NCBI GenBank assembly: GCA_902567785.1
Contig: CACFOR010000002.1
Span: 1-64,000 of the forward strand
Length of the DNA: 64,000 nt
From: an uncultured Pelagibacteraceae bacterium
GTDB taxonomy: Bacteria > Pseudomonadota > Alphaproteobacteria > Pelagibacterales > Pelagibacteraceae
Direction of reading: 5' to 3'
A program made the translations under genes and the position numbers. Shown piece after piece: positions 45,548 through 55,106 of the stretch. Below the pieces are notes generated by a model, which was not told the origin of the DNA, did not search any database, and saw nothing but the letters and a program-made list of their open reading frames with translations. The first letter of the stretch is position 1. Every line of letters begins with the position of its first letter.

Positions 45548-47491
45548 ATGTCAGCAAAAGTAACGTGGCTGATAGTGTTCGTACTACTTTACTGGGCTTA
45601 TTGTATATTCTGGGGAGTAAGAGGAGCACAGATGGCGAAAACAGCATCTGATTATTTCATATCTGGAAGAAAACTTCCGATGTGGGTATTCGTTCTGGCC
45701 GCCACAGCTACATCATTTTCTGGATGGACCTTTATGGGTCACCCAGGATTAATTTATAGGGATGGTTTCCAGTATGCTTATGCATCTTTTTATGTAATCA
45801 CAATTCCTTTCACAGGAGTTATGTTTTTAAAAAGACAATGGATACTTGGAAAACGTTTCGGTTACGTAACACCAGGTGAAATGCTTTCAGATTACTTTAA
45901 GGGTGATATGATACGTATTTTAGTTGTTGTCGTAGCTTTATGTTTCTCAGTTCCTTATTTAGGTTTACAACTTGCAGCATCTGGAAAATTATTCAACGTT
46001 TTATCAGATGGTTTATGGGGCGTTACAACTGGTACATGGGTACTAGCTGCTATCGTAGCATTATACGTAGGATTAGGCGGATTAAGATCCGTGGCTTACG
46101 TAGATACTCTGCAATGTATACTTTTATGGTTTGGAATTGTAGCAATTGGATTTATAGCATACGATCTCGTTGGAGGTTGGGCTTCATTAAACGAAGGATT
46201 AGCAAAAGTTGCTTTGGTAGAAGGCACCAAGTGGGGTAGAACTCCAGGTGATGACTACTCAGCCTACTTTGCAATTCCTGGTGTCATACAGTTTACAGCT
46301 GGATTAGGAAAAGAAACTCCAGTTGGTGGTTTGTGGACAGGAGTGATGGTGTTGACTTATATGTTTGCGCTTATGGGCATTCATTCTTCACCAGCATTTT
46401 CTATGTGGGCTTTCTCTAATAAAGATCCAGAACCATTTGCACCACAACAAGTTTGGGCTTCATCATTTGGAATAGGGTTCGCTTTATTCATATTTACTGC
46501 AGCTCAAGGAATGGGAGCGCATTTATTAGGCGCTGATCCAGTTGTGAATGCAGCAGGAGTAAATATTTCTAATGTACTTCCAGAATCAATTGGTAAAGGC
46601 GGTCAAGGAAATCTTGTACCTTACTTTATTAATACGATTGGGGATGCAGCTCCATGGTTTGTAGGTCTTCTTGCGGTATGTGCACTGGCTGCTATGCAGT
46701 CTACAGGTGCAGCATACATGTCGACTTGCGCTTCAATGTTAACTAGAGATATCTACAAAAAATTCTTCAGACCGAAGATGTCACACGCTGAACAAAAAAT
46801 GTTTGGTCGTATTTGTGTGGTAGTTGTAGTTGGTGCAGCTTTATTAGTTGCTACATTCTCTACAGATGCATTAGTGCTTCTTGGCGGATTAGCAGTAGCG
46901 TTTGGTTTCCAAATGTGGGTACCATTAGCTGCGGTTTGCTACTTCCCATGGTTGACAAGAGAAGGAGTATCTTGGGGACTATTGGCAGGAATTATTGCCG
47001 TAATGATGACTGAAAGTATTGGTCAAAACTTATTCGGCGATTCTATACCTTGGGGAAGATGGCCTTGGACAATGCACTCTGCATTCTGGGGAATGTTCTT
47101 CCAGTTATTGGTATGTTTACCAATTTCTGCAATGACACAAAACTCAAGAGATCGTGCTCATAGACAAAAATACCATGACTTCTTATCAGATCATGCGTCA
47201 CTTCCAGCAAACAAGCAAAGTCTGAAGCCAGCGGCTTGGATTATAACTATTGCTTGGTTGTTCTTTGGAATTGGCCCTGGAGCTGTTATAGGAAATGATA
47301 TCTTTGGTTCGCCAAATGATATTAGTACATGGACATTTGGAATTCCATCAATTTGGGCTTGGCAAATATTATTCTGGATATTAGGTACTGGAATGATGTG
47401 GTTCCTAGCTTACAAAATGGAAATGTCTACAATGCCTAGAAAAACAGTAAGTGCTCTAGTAGAAGATATTGGAGACACTGCAAGAGGCTAA
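45548..47491 (+). CDS. Sodium:solute symporter (SSS/SLC5 family)
   Basis: A 647-residue polytopic membrane protein with roughly 13-14 spans. Family elements are the N-terminal TASDYFISGRKLPMW, SFSGWTFMGHPG, the GEMLSDYF loop and GLGGLRSVAYVDTLQ. A strong ribosome-binding sequence AAGGGGGAAA precedes the start, and the codon use looks richer in G/C than its neighbours, fitting high expression. The substrate is not readable; location near acs makes acetate or another monocarboxylate a reasonable guess. A strong terminator follows. Confidence 0.93.
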   Translation: MSAKVTWLIVFVLLYWAYCIFWGVRGAQMAKTASDYFISGRKLPMWVFVLAATATSFSGWTFMGHPGLIYRDGFQYAYASFYVITIPFTGVMFLKRQWILGKRFGYVTPGEMLSDYFKGDMIRILVVVVALCFSVPYLGLQLAASGKLFNVLSDGLWGVTTGTWVLAAIVALYVGLGGLRSVAYVDTLQCILLWFGIVAIGFIAYDLVGGWASLNEGLAKVALVEGTKWGRTPGDDYSAYFAIPGVIQFTAGLGKETPVGGLWTGVMVLTYMFALMGIHSSPAFSMWAFSNKDPEPFAPQQVWASSFGIGFALFIFTAAQGMGAHLLGADPVVNAAGVNISNVLPESIGKGGQGNLVPYFINTIGDAAPWFVGLLAVCALAAMQSTGAAYMSTCASMLTRDIYKKFFRPKMSHAEQKMFGRICVVVVVGAALLVATFSTDALVLLGGLAVAFGFQMWVPLAAVCYFPWLTREGVSWGLLAGIIAVMMTESIGQNLFGDSIPWGRWPWTMHSAFWGMFFQLLVCLPISAMTQNSRDRAHRQKYHDFLSDHASLPANKQSLKPAAWIITIAWLFFGIGPGAVIGNDIFGSPNDISTWTFGIPSIWAWQILFWILGTGMMWFLAYKMEMSTMPRKTVSALVEDIGDTARG

Positions 47492-47515
47492 GGTATTCAA
47501 CAATTAATTATTCTT

Positions 47516-47548
47516 GAAGGGCGGGAAATCCCGCCCTTCTTTTTTTTT
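47516..47548 (+). terminator. Rho-independent terminator after the symporter gene
   Basis: GAAGGGCGGGA (47516-47526) pairs with TCCCGCCCTTC (47529-47539), followed by nine T residues (47540-47548). It is the clearest intrinsic terminator in the window and separates the symporter from rpe. Confidence 0.95.
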
Positions 47549-47582
47549 GACATAATTCAAATATAAAAATATAAATTTTACT

Positions 47583-48242
47583 ATGTCATCTATTAAAATT
47601 TCACCTTCAATTTTATCAGCTGATTTCAGCAAGCTTGGAAGTGAAATACAAGAGTTAGAAAAAGCAAAAGCTGATTGGATTCATATAGATGTAATGGATG
47701 GTCACTTTGTTCCAAATATTACAATTGGTCCAGATGTAATTAAAAAACTAAGAAAATATACATCATTGCCATTTGATGTTCATTTAATGATTTCTCCAGT
47801 TCACAATTTTATTAAAAATTTTGCAGATGCTGGAGCTGATATTATAACTATACATCCAGAAGCCACCACAGATTTAGTAAGTTCGATAAAGGAAATTAAA
47901 TCTTTTAATAAAAAAGTTGGAGTTTCATTAAATCCAGAAACTTCAATCGATAAAGTATTGCCAGTTTTAGATTCGATCGATTTAGTTTTAGTTATGAGTG
48001 TAAATCCAGGTTTTGGAGGTCAAAAATTTATTAAAGAAACTTTAAATAAAGTTAAAGCATTAAGAAAAGAAATTGATTCAAAAAAACTAAAAACATTAAT
48101 TGAAATAGATGGTGGTATAAATTTTGAAACTTCTATAATGGCAAAAAAAGCTGGCGTAGATATAATAGTTTCAGGAACAACAATTTTTAAGGAAAATCAG
48201 GGGAACTTAAAAAAAAATATTCAATTACTAAAAACAGGATAA
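47583..48242 (+). CDS. rpe: Ribulose-phosphate 3-epimerase
   Basis: A 219-residue TIM-barrel enzyme interconverting D-ribulose-5-phosphate and D-xylulose-5-phosphate. All metal-binding and catalytic segments are present: SPSILSADFSKLG, IHIDVMDGHFVPN, DVHLMISP, MSVNPGFGGQKF, and IEIDGGI. It is the housekeeping copy; a divergent second RPE domain occurs in a fusion at 55106-56173. Three bases separate it from the heparinase-like gene. Confidence 0.97.
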   Translation: MSSIKISPSILSADFSKLGSEIQELEKAKADWIHIDVMDGHFVPNITIGPDVIKKLRKYTSLPFDVHLMISPVHNFIKNFADAGADIITIHPEATTDLVSSIKEIKSFNKKVGVSLNPETSIDKVLPVLDSIDLVLVMSVNPGFGGQKFIKETLNKVKALRKEIDSKKLKTLIEIDGGINFETSIMAKKAGVDIIVSGTTIFKENQGNLKKNIQLLKTG

Positions 48243-48245
48243 AAA

Positions 48246-49901
48246 ATGTATAGTATTAGAAGTATCAAGCTATACTTTTCTTCTATTGTTAAATTATTTT
48301 TTTTAAATTTAAAAAATTTTTATTTTAAAAGTAATTTTTATAATAAAAAATTAATAACTTTTATACCTGATAGAATTTTTTATACTCCCAGTACATACTT
48401 AAGTGCCTCACTTACAACCACGATCACTGACTTTTATAAAATCTCTAGCACAAACCCTGGATTATTATGGAAAACAAATATCAAAGATAAATTAAAATTT
48501 GAAAATTTGCATAGTTTTTTATGGTTAACAAGACTTGATAGAAAAAATAGTAAAATTATTACGAAAGAAATAATTAAGAGTTGGATTGATATTTTTTTTA
48601 ATTATGAACCAAATACTTGGGAAATGGAAATAACTGCTAAAAGAATTATAGCCTGGTCATCCAATGCCGATATTACTTTGGAAAATTCTGAAAAAATATA
48701 TAAAGAAAAATTTTTTGTAAGTTTGATTAAACAATCAAATTTTCTTTTAAAAAATTTAAATAATTTAATCTATGGCCCAACCAAAATTATTTGTTGTGCC
48801 GCAATTATATTATCAGGAATAATGTTTAAAGAAAATAACACAAAGTATAAAATTGGTTTAAAAGAATTAGAAAAGATAATTAAAAATTATTTTGATGAAA
48901 ATGGTTTTCCAAAATCTAGAAATCCTGAAGAAATTTTTATCTGTATAAAATATTTAATTTTAATTAGAGAATGGTTTAAAGAATCTCAAAATACTGTACC
49001 TGACTTTTTAAATGAAACTATATCTAAGTGCGGTAATTGTTATTCTTTATTATCTTGCTCTAACAAACAATTTCCTCTTTTTAATGGTGCCACTGAAATT
49101 AATCATAAAGATTACGATATTTTTTTAAAAAATCTAAAATATAAATTTTATAATAAAAATTATGAGGTTGGAGATTTAATTAAAATTAAAAAAAAAAAAC
49201 TTGAGTTTTTTATTGATTGCGGAAACCCGCCTTCAAATAGATTTGAAAAAAATTATCAAGCTGGTTGTTTAGCATTTGAATTAAATTCGAATAAACAAAA
49301 AATAATATGTAATTCAGGATATGGAAAGTATTTAACACCAAGACTTAAATATTTAAGCCGTTCAACAGCAGCTCATTCTACTCTATACATAAATGATACA
49401 TCATCTTGTATTTTTCAAAAAAATAAAATTATTAATGAAATTTATGGAAATTCACTAATAGAAAAACATAGAATTATTAATAAAAATTATACAGAAGACA
49501 AAGATTATTACTCTATTACAGCTTCTCACGATGGCTACGAAAAAGAATTTGGTTATGTGCACACAAGATCTATTAAAATTTCAAAGAAAGAAGATAAAAT
49601 TTTTGGACAAGATAAATTAAAAAAAACAAAGAATTATTCAAAACTACTATTCTATTTTGTGAGATTTCACATTTATCCAGAAATTAAAGTTGTTAAAACG
49701 AAATCGGGAAGTTCAGTATTAATTAGTCTGACAAACGGAGAGGGTTGGCTATTAGAAAGCAAAACAAATACTTTTGAAGTAGAAAAAAATATTTTCCTTG
49801 GAAATAAAAATAAAATCATAAATAATGAGTCTGTTTCTATTTCTGGAAATATAGACAAAGAAATAGTGGTAATAAAATGGGAAATAGAAAGAGTAAAATA
49901 A
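48246..49901 (+). CDS. Heparinase II/III-like protein
   Basis: A 551-residue protein with an N-terminal alpha/alpha-toroid-like half and a C-terminal beta-rich half resembling the heparinase II/III domain (FFIDCGNPPSNRFEKNYQAGCLAFEL, then AAHSTLYINDTSS, and YGYVHTRSIKIS-type strands). In alphaproteobacteria this family often lies before purH, as here. No signal peptide is seen, so a secreted polysaccharide lyase is doubtful; a role in envelope glycan metabolism is possible. It is A-rich, like the genes that follow. Confidence 0.82.
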   Translation: MYSIRSIKLYFSSIVKLFFLNLKNFYFKSNFYNKKLITFIPDRIFYTPSTYLSASLTTTITDFYKISSTNPGLLWKTNIKDKLKFENLHSFLWLTRLDRKNSKIITKEIIKSWIDIFFNYEPNTWEMEITAKRIIAWSSNADITLENSEKIYKEKFFVSLIKQSNFLLKNLNNLIYGPTKIICCAAIILSGIMFKENNTKYKIGLKELEKIIKNYFDENGFPKSRNPEEIFICIKYLILIREWFKESQNTVPDFLNETISKCGNCYSLLSCSNKQFPLFNGATEINHKDYDIFLKNLKYKFYNKNYEVGDLIKIKKKKLEFFIDCGNPPSNRFEKNYQAGCLAFELNSNKQKIICNSGYGKYLTPRLKYLSRSTAAHSTLYINDTSSCIFQKNKIINEIYGNSLIEKHRIINKNYTEDKDYYSITASHDGYEKEFGYVHTRSIKISKKEDKIFGQDKLKKTKNYSKLLFYFVRFHIYPEIKVVKTKSGSSVLISLTNGEGWLLESKTNTFEVEKNIFLGNKNKIINNESVSISGNIDKEIVVIKWEIERVK

Positions 49902-49904
49902 ACT

Positions 49905-51446
49905 ATGAATTTAAAAAAAATAAAAAGAGCGATTATTTCAATTTCAGATAAATCGAATTTAAAAAATATACTACCTGTATTAAAAAAGTTTAATGTTGAA
50001 ATCATAAGTTCTGGTGGTTCTTTTCGAACAATAAAAAAAATGGGTTATAGTTGTACCGAAATATCAAGCTATACAGGATTTTCTGAAATGCTTGACGGAA
50101 GAGTAAAAACTTTACATCCAAAAATTTATGCTGGAATTCTTAATATAAGAAAAAATAAAAAACACAAAAAAGATTTAAAAAAATTAAATATATCCAATAT
50201 AGATTTAGTAATTGTTAATCTTTATCCATTTGAAGAACAACTTTACAAAAATTTGCAATTTGAAAAACTAATTGAATATATAGATATTGGAGGTGTATCT
50301 TTGTTAAGAGCCGCAGCGAAAAATTTCAATGATGTAACTGTAATTTCTAATATCAAGGACTACTCTAAACTTAAAAAAGAATTAAATACTAATAAAGGAG
50401 CCACTACTACTAAATTTAGAAAATATATGTCAACAAAAGCGTTTGGTATAACTGCGTACTATGATTCTGTAATATCAAATTGTTTAAATGATAAATTAAA
50501 AATAAAATTTCCAGAAAGAAAAACTATACATGGAAAGTTAAAAGAAAATCTCCGCTATGGTGAAAATCCACATCAACAAAGTAGCCTATATGCTACCACA
50601 GAAGATCAAAACTTAAAAAAAATTCATGGAAAAAATTTAAGTTATAATAATTACAATGATATTTATTCTGCTTTAGAAATTTTAAATTCATTTAAAAAAA
50701 ATAAAGGAACAGTTATTATTAAACATACAAATCCATGTGGAATTTCAATAAATAAAAATCAACTACATTCATTCAAAAATGCTTTTAATTGCGATCCAGT
50801 AAGTGCTTTTGGCGGTATTGTTGGTATTAATTCTATCATTTCTAAAAAATTAGCTATTGAAATAAATAAATTTTTTTTTGAGGTAATAGTATCCAATGGA
50901 TATAAAAAGGACGCGTTAAAGATTCTTAAAAGAAAAAAAAACATAAGACTAATTCAATGTAATAAATTTGAATTTCCTAATACTCAACAATATCTTTTTT
51001 GGAAAAATTCTTTTTTAGTACAAAATGCAAATAAAATACTTATTAAAAAAAAATTAACTATAGTCTCAAAAAAGAAACCATCAAAAAAACAACTCGAGAA
51101 TTTGGTTTTTGCTTTTAATATTTGTAAATTTGTAAAATCTAATGCAATTGTGCTTGCCAATAATAAGTCAACTATTGGAATTGGATCTGGACAACCAAGT
51201 AGATTGGATAGTTGCAAAATAGCTTCTAGTAAAGCATTACAATTCGTTCCAGAAAAATTAACTAACTCAGTAGCAGCTTCTGATGCCTTTTTTCCTTTTC
51301 CAGACGCAATAAAAAAATTAATTAGAACAGGAGTTAAGGCCATCATTCAACCGGGTGGTTCAATAAATGATAAAAAAATAATAGAAGTATCAAATAATGC
51401 AGATATAGTAATGGCTTTCACAGGAACTCGTCACTTTAAACACTAA
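49905..51446 (+). CDS. purH: Bifunctional AICAR transformylase / IMP cyclohydrolase
   Basis: A 513-residue enzyme for the last two steps of IMP synthesis. The N-terminal cyclohydrolase has RAIISISDKSNL, EMLDGRVKTLHPKIYAGIL and VVNLYPFEE-like residues; the C-terminal transformylase has LRYGENPHQQSSLY, VIIKHTNPCGI, DPVSAFGGIVG and GSGQPSRLDS. Full length. The stop overlaps the FkbM gene by one base. Confidence 0.97.
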   Translation: MNLKKIKRAIISISDKSNLKNILPVLKKFNVEIISSGGSFRTIKKMGYSCTEISSYTGFSEMLDGRVKTLHPKIYAGILNIRKNKKHKKDLKKLNISNIDLVIVNLYPFEEQLYKNLQFEKLIEYIDIGGVSLLRAAAKNFNDVTVISNIKDYSKLKKELNTNKGATTTKFRKYMSTKAFGITAYYDSVISNCLNDKLKIKFPERKTIHGKLKENLRYGENPHQQSSLYATTEDQNLKKIHGKNLSYNNYNDIYSALEILNSFKKNKGTVIIKHTNPCGISINKNQLHSFKNAFNCDPVSAFGGIVGINSIISKKLAIEINKFFFEVIVSNGYKKDALKILKRKKNIRLIQCNKFEFPNTQQYLFWKNSFLVQNANKILIKKKLTIVSKKKPSKKQLENLVFAFNICKFVKSNAIVLANNKSTIGIGSGQPSRLDSCKIASSKALQFVPEKLTNSVAASDAFFPFPDAIKKLIRTGVKAIIQPGGSINDKKIIEVSNNADIVMAFTGTRHFKH

Positions 51447-52180
51447 TGAATAAAAAAGTAAGAGGATATTTTTGGTATAATAATTTTAAATATTTATATA
51501 AATTTTATCTTCTTTATATAAAACATAAAACTTTTTTTCCTAAAAAAAGCTACTCACAATCGGGTGAGGATATATTTATTTCAAAATATTTTAACAAATT
51601 ATATAAAGGTTTTTATGTTGATGTAGGTGCTTATCATCCTTTTTTTTTAAACAATACACAATTACTTTTTAAAAAAAATTGGGAAGGTATTAATATTGAT
51701 ATTAATCCAACAACAATAGAGATATTCAATGTTGCACGCCCTAATGACTATAATATTAATGTGGCAGCATCTAATAAAAATAAAAAATACATAAAATTTT
51801 ATACAAAAAATATGATCAATCTATTAAGCACAACTATAAAAACTGCCGCGGAAACAGCTTTTTTAAATAATAGTTTTAATACTTACAAAACAAGATGCAA
51901 TAGTTTGAATTATATAATTTCTAAAACAAAATTCAAAAATAGAAAAATTGACTTTTTGAATATTGATACTGAAAAAAGTGAGGTTGATGTTTTAAAATCC
52001 TTGAACTTAAAAAAATATAAACCAAAATTAATATGCGTAGAAATTCATCTTAGAGATAGAAATCATCATAAAATTTCTCTTAAAACACATCCAACTCACA
52101 AGTATTTAAAAAGAAATAAATATAAAATAGTATGGAAAAAAGGATATAGTTTTATTTATAAACCAACATTATCTAATTAG
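51446..52180 (+). CDS. FkbM family SAM-dependent methyltransferase
   Basis: A 244-residue protein with the FkbM pattern: SQSGEDIFISKYF, GFYVDVGAYHPFFLNNT (SAM-binding glycine loop), WEGINIDINPTTIEIF, and IDFLNIDTEKSEVDVLKSL. Such enzymes usually O-methylate sugars in surface glycans or natural products. It starts within the purH stop codon and ends overlapping phhB by eight bases in a convergent arrangement. A fit with the neighbouring glycan cluster is likely but not proven. Confidence 0.88.
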   Translation: MNKKVRGYFWYNNFKYLYKFYLLYIKHKTFFPKKSYSQSGEDIFISKYFNKLYKGFYVDVGAYHPFFLNNTQLLFKKNWEGINIDINPTTIEIFNVARPNDYNINVAASNKNKKYIKFYTKNMINLLSTTIKTAAETAFLNNSFNTYKTRCNSLNYIISKTKFKNRKIDFLNIDTEKSEVDVLKSLNLKKYKPKLICVEIHLRDRNHHKISLKTHPTHKYLKRNKYKIVWKKGYSFIYKPTLSN

Positions 52181-52517
52181 TAGATATTTTATTAATTTTA
52201 GCAGCCAAAATAAAATCGCTTTCGTGTAAACCCTTTATGGCATGAGTGAAAATTTTTATTTTTGCATAACCCCAACCAAACCATATATCCGGATGATGAC
52301 CTTCTGCTTCAGAAATATCACCTACTTTATTTACAAATTTTTGACTTTCTAAAAAATTTTGAAATTTAAACTCTTTTATCAAATAGTAAATTTTTGATTC
52401 GTCAGCTTTGACCTCCCAGCCATCTACCATTTTAAGGTATTTATGAATTTGCGTGATATCAAATCCCGGTATTCCTCCTTCACACGGTATACATTTTTTT
52501 TCCGAAAGATCTGTCAT
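52173..52517 (-). CDS. phhB: Pterin-4a-carbinolamine dehydratase
   Basis: A 114-residue dehydratase/PCD family protein: KFVNKVGDISEAEGHHPDIW contains the active-site Glu-Gly-His-His-Pro and is followed by KIKIFTHAIKGLHESDF. It recycles tetrahydrobiopterin or helps other pterin-using enzymes; no phenylalanine hydroxylase is in the window. It lies directly downstream of tRNA-Gly on the same strand. Confidence 0.94.
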   Translation of the reverse strand: MTDLSEKKCIPCEGGIPGFDITQIHKYLKMVDGWEVKADESKIYYLIKEFKFQNFLESQKFVNKVGDISEAEGHHPDIWFGWGYAKIKIFTHAIKGLHESDFILAAKINKISTN

Positions 52518-52524
52518 ATTTATT

Positions 52525-52599
52525 TGGAGCGGGAGAAGGGAATTGAACCCTCGGCCTAAACGTTGGCAACGTTTCGCTCTACCACTGAGCTACTCCCGC
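52525..52599 (-). tRNA. tRNA-Gly (anticodon GCC)
   Basis: On the minus strand a complete cloverleaf runs from GCGGGAG at 52599 down to CTCCCGC, a T discriminator at 52528 and an encoded CCA at 52525-52527. The anticodon loop is TTGCCAA (anticodon GCC), the T loop is GTTCAATTC, and the D arm carries AGCTCAGTGGTAGAGC. The acceptor stem is a perfect 7 bp. Confidence 0.98.
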
Positions 52600-52668
52600 T
52601 TATAAAAATTATTATAAATCAAGGTTTTTTTATAAGCAAGAGTTTCTAAAATCAAGTATTATCTAATA

Positions 52669-53394
52669 TTAAAATACTTTTCTGAACTTTAATTTAATTA
52701 CCCCTATGATGAATAATAAACTAGTTTGAAAAATTCTCACACCTGAAACTTTAGCTTCTTTCCAAATAACAGGTACTTCGATGATTTTCATTTTTAACCC
52801 ATGAGCCAAAAACAACATCTCTGCTTCAAAAAAAAATTCATAATTCGAAATATAAAAGTATAACTGATCAAATGCACTTTTGTTAATTGCCTTAAACCCA
52901 CACTGAACATCTTTAATAGGTAATCTCAAAAACTTATTGATGAAAAAAACGTGATATATTTTAGACATAACATACCTCAGTAAAGATCTATTTATCTTCG
53001 ATGTTGGAAGATATCTTGAGCCTATTGCAAGGTCTGCACCCTCTCTAATTTCGTATAACAATTTATCAAAAGACTCTAATGAAGTAGAAAGATCCACATC
53101 CATATATGTTAATATATCAGCAGAACTATTTTTCCACGGATTGAGTACCCCATAACCTTTTCCCTGTTTTTCTGAATAAGTATAAATAACTGAATCATAA
53201 GTTTGGGAGATTAGTTTAGCTTTTTCTATAATTTTTTCAGCTTTTTTTCCATTTATAGAAATGATGATCTTAAATTCATATGGCCCCTTAATCTTTGTCA
53301 GATAATTTAGCAGTTCCTGTGTGGACTTCTCTAAAATTTCTATGTTGCCACGAAAAACAGGAAAAATAATATCAACTGTCCAAATCCTATTCAT
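52669..53394 (-). CDS. GT2 glycosyltransferase, dolichyl-/polyprenyl-phosphate sugar synthase-like
   Basis: A 241-residue GT-A enzyme: VDIIFPVFRGNIE at the N-terminus, EKQGKGYGVLNPW, the metal-binding YMDVDLSTS, IGSRYLPTSKINRSLLR and DVQCGFKAIN. These are marks of the DPM1 group, which transfers a sugar from a nucleotide to a polyprenyl phosphate. It has no C-terminal membrane domain. It overlaps the epimerase gene by four bases. The product would be a flippable lipid-sugar, fitting the GtrA proteins nearby. Confidence 0.88.
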   Translation of the reverse strand: MNRIWTVDIIFPVFRGNIEILEKSTQELLNYLTKIKGPYEFKIIISINGKKAEKIIEKAKLISQTYDSVIYTYSEKQGKGYGVLNPWKNSSADILTYMDVDLSTSLESFDKLLYEIREGADLAIGSRYLPTSKINRSLLRYVMSKIYHVFFINKFLRLPIKDVQCGFKAINKSAFDQLYFYISNYEFFFEAEMLFLAHGLKMKIIEVPVIWKEAKVSGVRIFQTSLLFIIGVIKLKFRKVF

Positions 53395-54260
53395 CTAATA
53401 ATTTTATATATTCCTTCCCTTGGTTCTGTAAATTTTAATCGAAAGATTTTTTCAGTCTCATCTACTATATATTCTTTATCTACTTTTAAATTATCTACCT
53501 GAGATTTCTGAAGAAAAGGAATTTTAAATAATGAAAATAATTTAGCGATTAAATAACTTATTGCGATTGGAATATGAACGACTATTCTCCTTTTTCCTAG
53601 TGTTTTCAAAATAAGATTAACAATATCTCTGTATGTTAAAGAATTTTTTCCCGCAATTAAATGAATTCCTGATATATCATATAATAAAGCAGAATTTATA
53701 CACTTGATGACATCTTCAACTGAAATTGGTTGTATTAATTGTTTTCCGTTTCCTATAACTGGAACAACAGGTAAACGTTTAACGAGCTCTATCAATAAAC
53801 CTATATCAGATTTATTTCCCTGACCATAAATTACTGTTGGTCTTAGAATAAGATGGTTACTATGTTTAATTACTTCTTGTTCAGCTTTTTTTTTTGAACT
53901 CGTATAATTATCCTTTCCTGGTAATTGAACAGTCTCACTACTTATATAGATAAACTTTTTTACATTATTTAAAAGTGCTGCCTCTACAAACTTTTTTGTA
54001 AAATCGACATTTATTTTAAATATGTCTGGATGATATGAAGATTTAATAGACAAGATATGAATTATTGCAAAAGTTTCATTAAACATATTCTTGTTAAACA
54101 CAGGATTTAAGAAGTCTATTTCATAATATTCGATGTTAGGGTCGTGATCGCGTGGTGAATCTGAACGGACGAGACATCTAATGTGGTAGGACATCTTGAT
54201 TTGTTTAATCAGATGGCGGCCAAGAAAACCAGATCCTCCTGTCAAAATTATATTACGCAT
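53391..54260 (-). CDS. NAD-dependent epimerase/dehydratase (extended SDR)
   Basis: A 289-residue extended short-chain dehydrogenase. The Rossmann motif is LTGGSGFLGRHLI at residues 5-17, the active-site pair is YTSSKKKAE (Tyr-x3-Lys), and RPTVIYGQGN is the usual substrate-side segment. I start at the ATG at 54258-54260, directly before the Rossmann strand; the frame extends 62 more codons upstream through a hydrophobic, non-conserved stretch in the divergent promoter region, which I reject. It probably modifies a nucleotide sugar. Confidence 0.88.
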   Translation of the reverse strand: MRNIILTGGSGFLGRHLIKQIKMSYHIRCLVRSDSPRDHDPNIEYYEIDFLNPVFNKNMFNETFAIIHILSIKSSYHPDIFKINVDFTKKFVEAALLNNVKKFIYISSETVQLPGKDNYTSSKKKAEQEVIKHSNHLILRPTVIYGQGNKSDIGLLIELVKRLPVVPVIGNGKQLIQPISVEDVIKCINSALLYDISGIHLIAGKNSLTYRDIVNLILKTLGKRRIVVHIPIAISYLIAKLFSLFKIPFLQKSQVDNLKVDKEYIVDETEKIFRLKFTEPREGIYKIIR

Positions 54261-54366
54261 AAAATTAAAATTTAAACCTTCTGTCCGCAAGATTAAAAAA
54301 AATATTATAAAACATGGTTTTTTGAAACGCAATGTAATTAAAGTAATTTGTTTTTGTTGAATTTTT

Positions 54367-54395
54367 TTGCAATATAAACTCATATAGAGTATCAA
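54367..54395 (+). promoter_or_regulatory. Candidate promoter of the araD-like operon
   Basis: TTGCAA (54367-54372) and TATCAA (54390-54395) are separated by 17 bases, fitting sigma-70 spacing. The start codon at 54405 would lie only a few bases after the expected transcription start, so the first gene could be nearly leaderless. In such AT-rich DNA chance matches are common, so confidence is low. Confidence 0.3.
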
Positions 54396-54404
54396 TAAAA
54401 TTAT

Positions 54405-55106
54405 ATGCAACATCAAAAGGAAATTATAAAAAAGTGTATTGATCAAAATAAACTATTGAATAAAAAAAAATTAACTATACAAACTTTTTCAAATGTTAGT
54501 ATAAAGTTAAATAAAAATTTTTTTACAATAAAACCAAGTGGAATGCGTCCTGAAGACATAAGGATAAAAAAATGTCCAATAATTAGAATAAATGATGGAA
54601 AAAAAGTATCTGGGTCTTATAATCCGTCAACTGATACTCCCACTCATCAAATTTTATATAAAAAATATCCTGAAATTAATAGTATTGCTCATACACATTC
54701 AAAATATGCCACGGCTTGGGCTCAATCAGGAAAATCTATACCCATTTATGGAACTACACATGCAGACTATTGGAAATCAGAAATACCAGTAACCAATTTT
54801 ATTAGTAAAAAAAAATTAAACAGTAATTATGAAGCTAATACGGGAAACCTAATTATTGAAACTTTAAAAAGAAAAAAATTAAATCCTCTTAATTGCCCTG
54901 GTGTAATTGTATCTGCTCATGGCGGTTTTTGTTGGGGAAAAAATCATACTGACGCAGTTAAAATGTCTGAACTTATGGAATTTATCGCGGAGTTAGCATA
55001 TTTTACTGAACAAATAAAAGTAAAAAAAAAAATACCTCAATATATAAGTAGGAAACATTATGAAAGAAAGTTTGGTAAAAAATCCTACTATGGCCAAAAG
55101 AATTAA
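54405..55106 (+). CDS. araD: L-ribulose-5-phosphate 4-epimerase (AraD/UlaF type)
   Basis: A 233-residue class II aldolase-fold enzyme. The zinc ligands are His96 and His98 in IAHTHSKYA and His172 in VSAHGGFCWG; Asp77 in NPSTDTPTH and Asp121 in THADYW correspond to AraD catalytic residues, and the C-terminal SYYGQK carries the family tyrosine. It should interconvert L-ribulose-5-phosphate and D-xylulose-5-phosphate. No arabinose transport or kinase genes are near, so a biosynthetic role in the surface-glycan cluster is more likely. It overlaps the next gene by one base. Confidence 0.9.
   Translation: MQHQKEIIKKCIDQNKLLNKKKLTIQTFSNVSIKLNKNFFTIKPSGMRPEDIRIKKCPIIRINDGKKVSGSYNPSTDTPTHQILYKKYPEINSIAHTHSKYATAWAQSGKSIPIYGTTHADYWKSEIPVTNFISKKKLNSNYEANTGNLIIETLKRKKLNPLNCPGVIVSAHGGFCWGKNHTDAVKMSELMEFIAELAYFTEQIKVKKKIPQYISRKHYERKFGKKSYYGQKN

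Noticed and set aside
48735-48750. TTGATTAAACAATCAA dyad resembling an FNR box
   Set aside because: The two half sites are six bases apart, not four, and the site lies inside the heparinase-like coding sequence.
52525-52599. tRNA-Gly as an integration site for the glycan island
   Set aside because: The cluster lies on the 5' side of the tRNA, while integrases usually use the 3' end. I see no integrase gene and no repeated tRNA 3' fragment at the other edge.
54261-54446. 62-residue N-terminal extension of the SDR gene
   Set aside because: The extension is hydrophobic, lies across the divergent promoter and the start of the araD-like gene, and the Rossmann motif begins right after the internal ATG at 54260.
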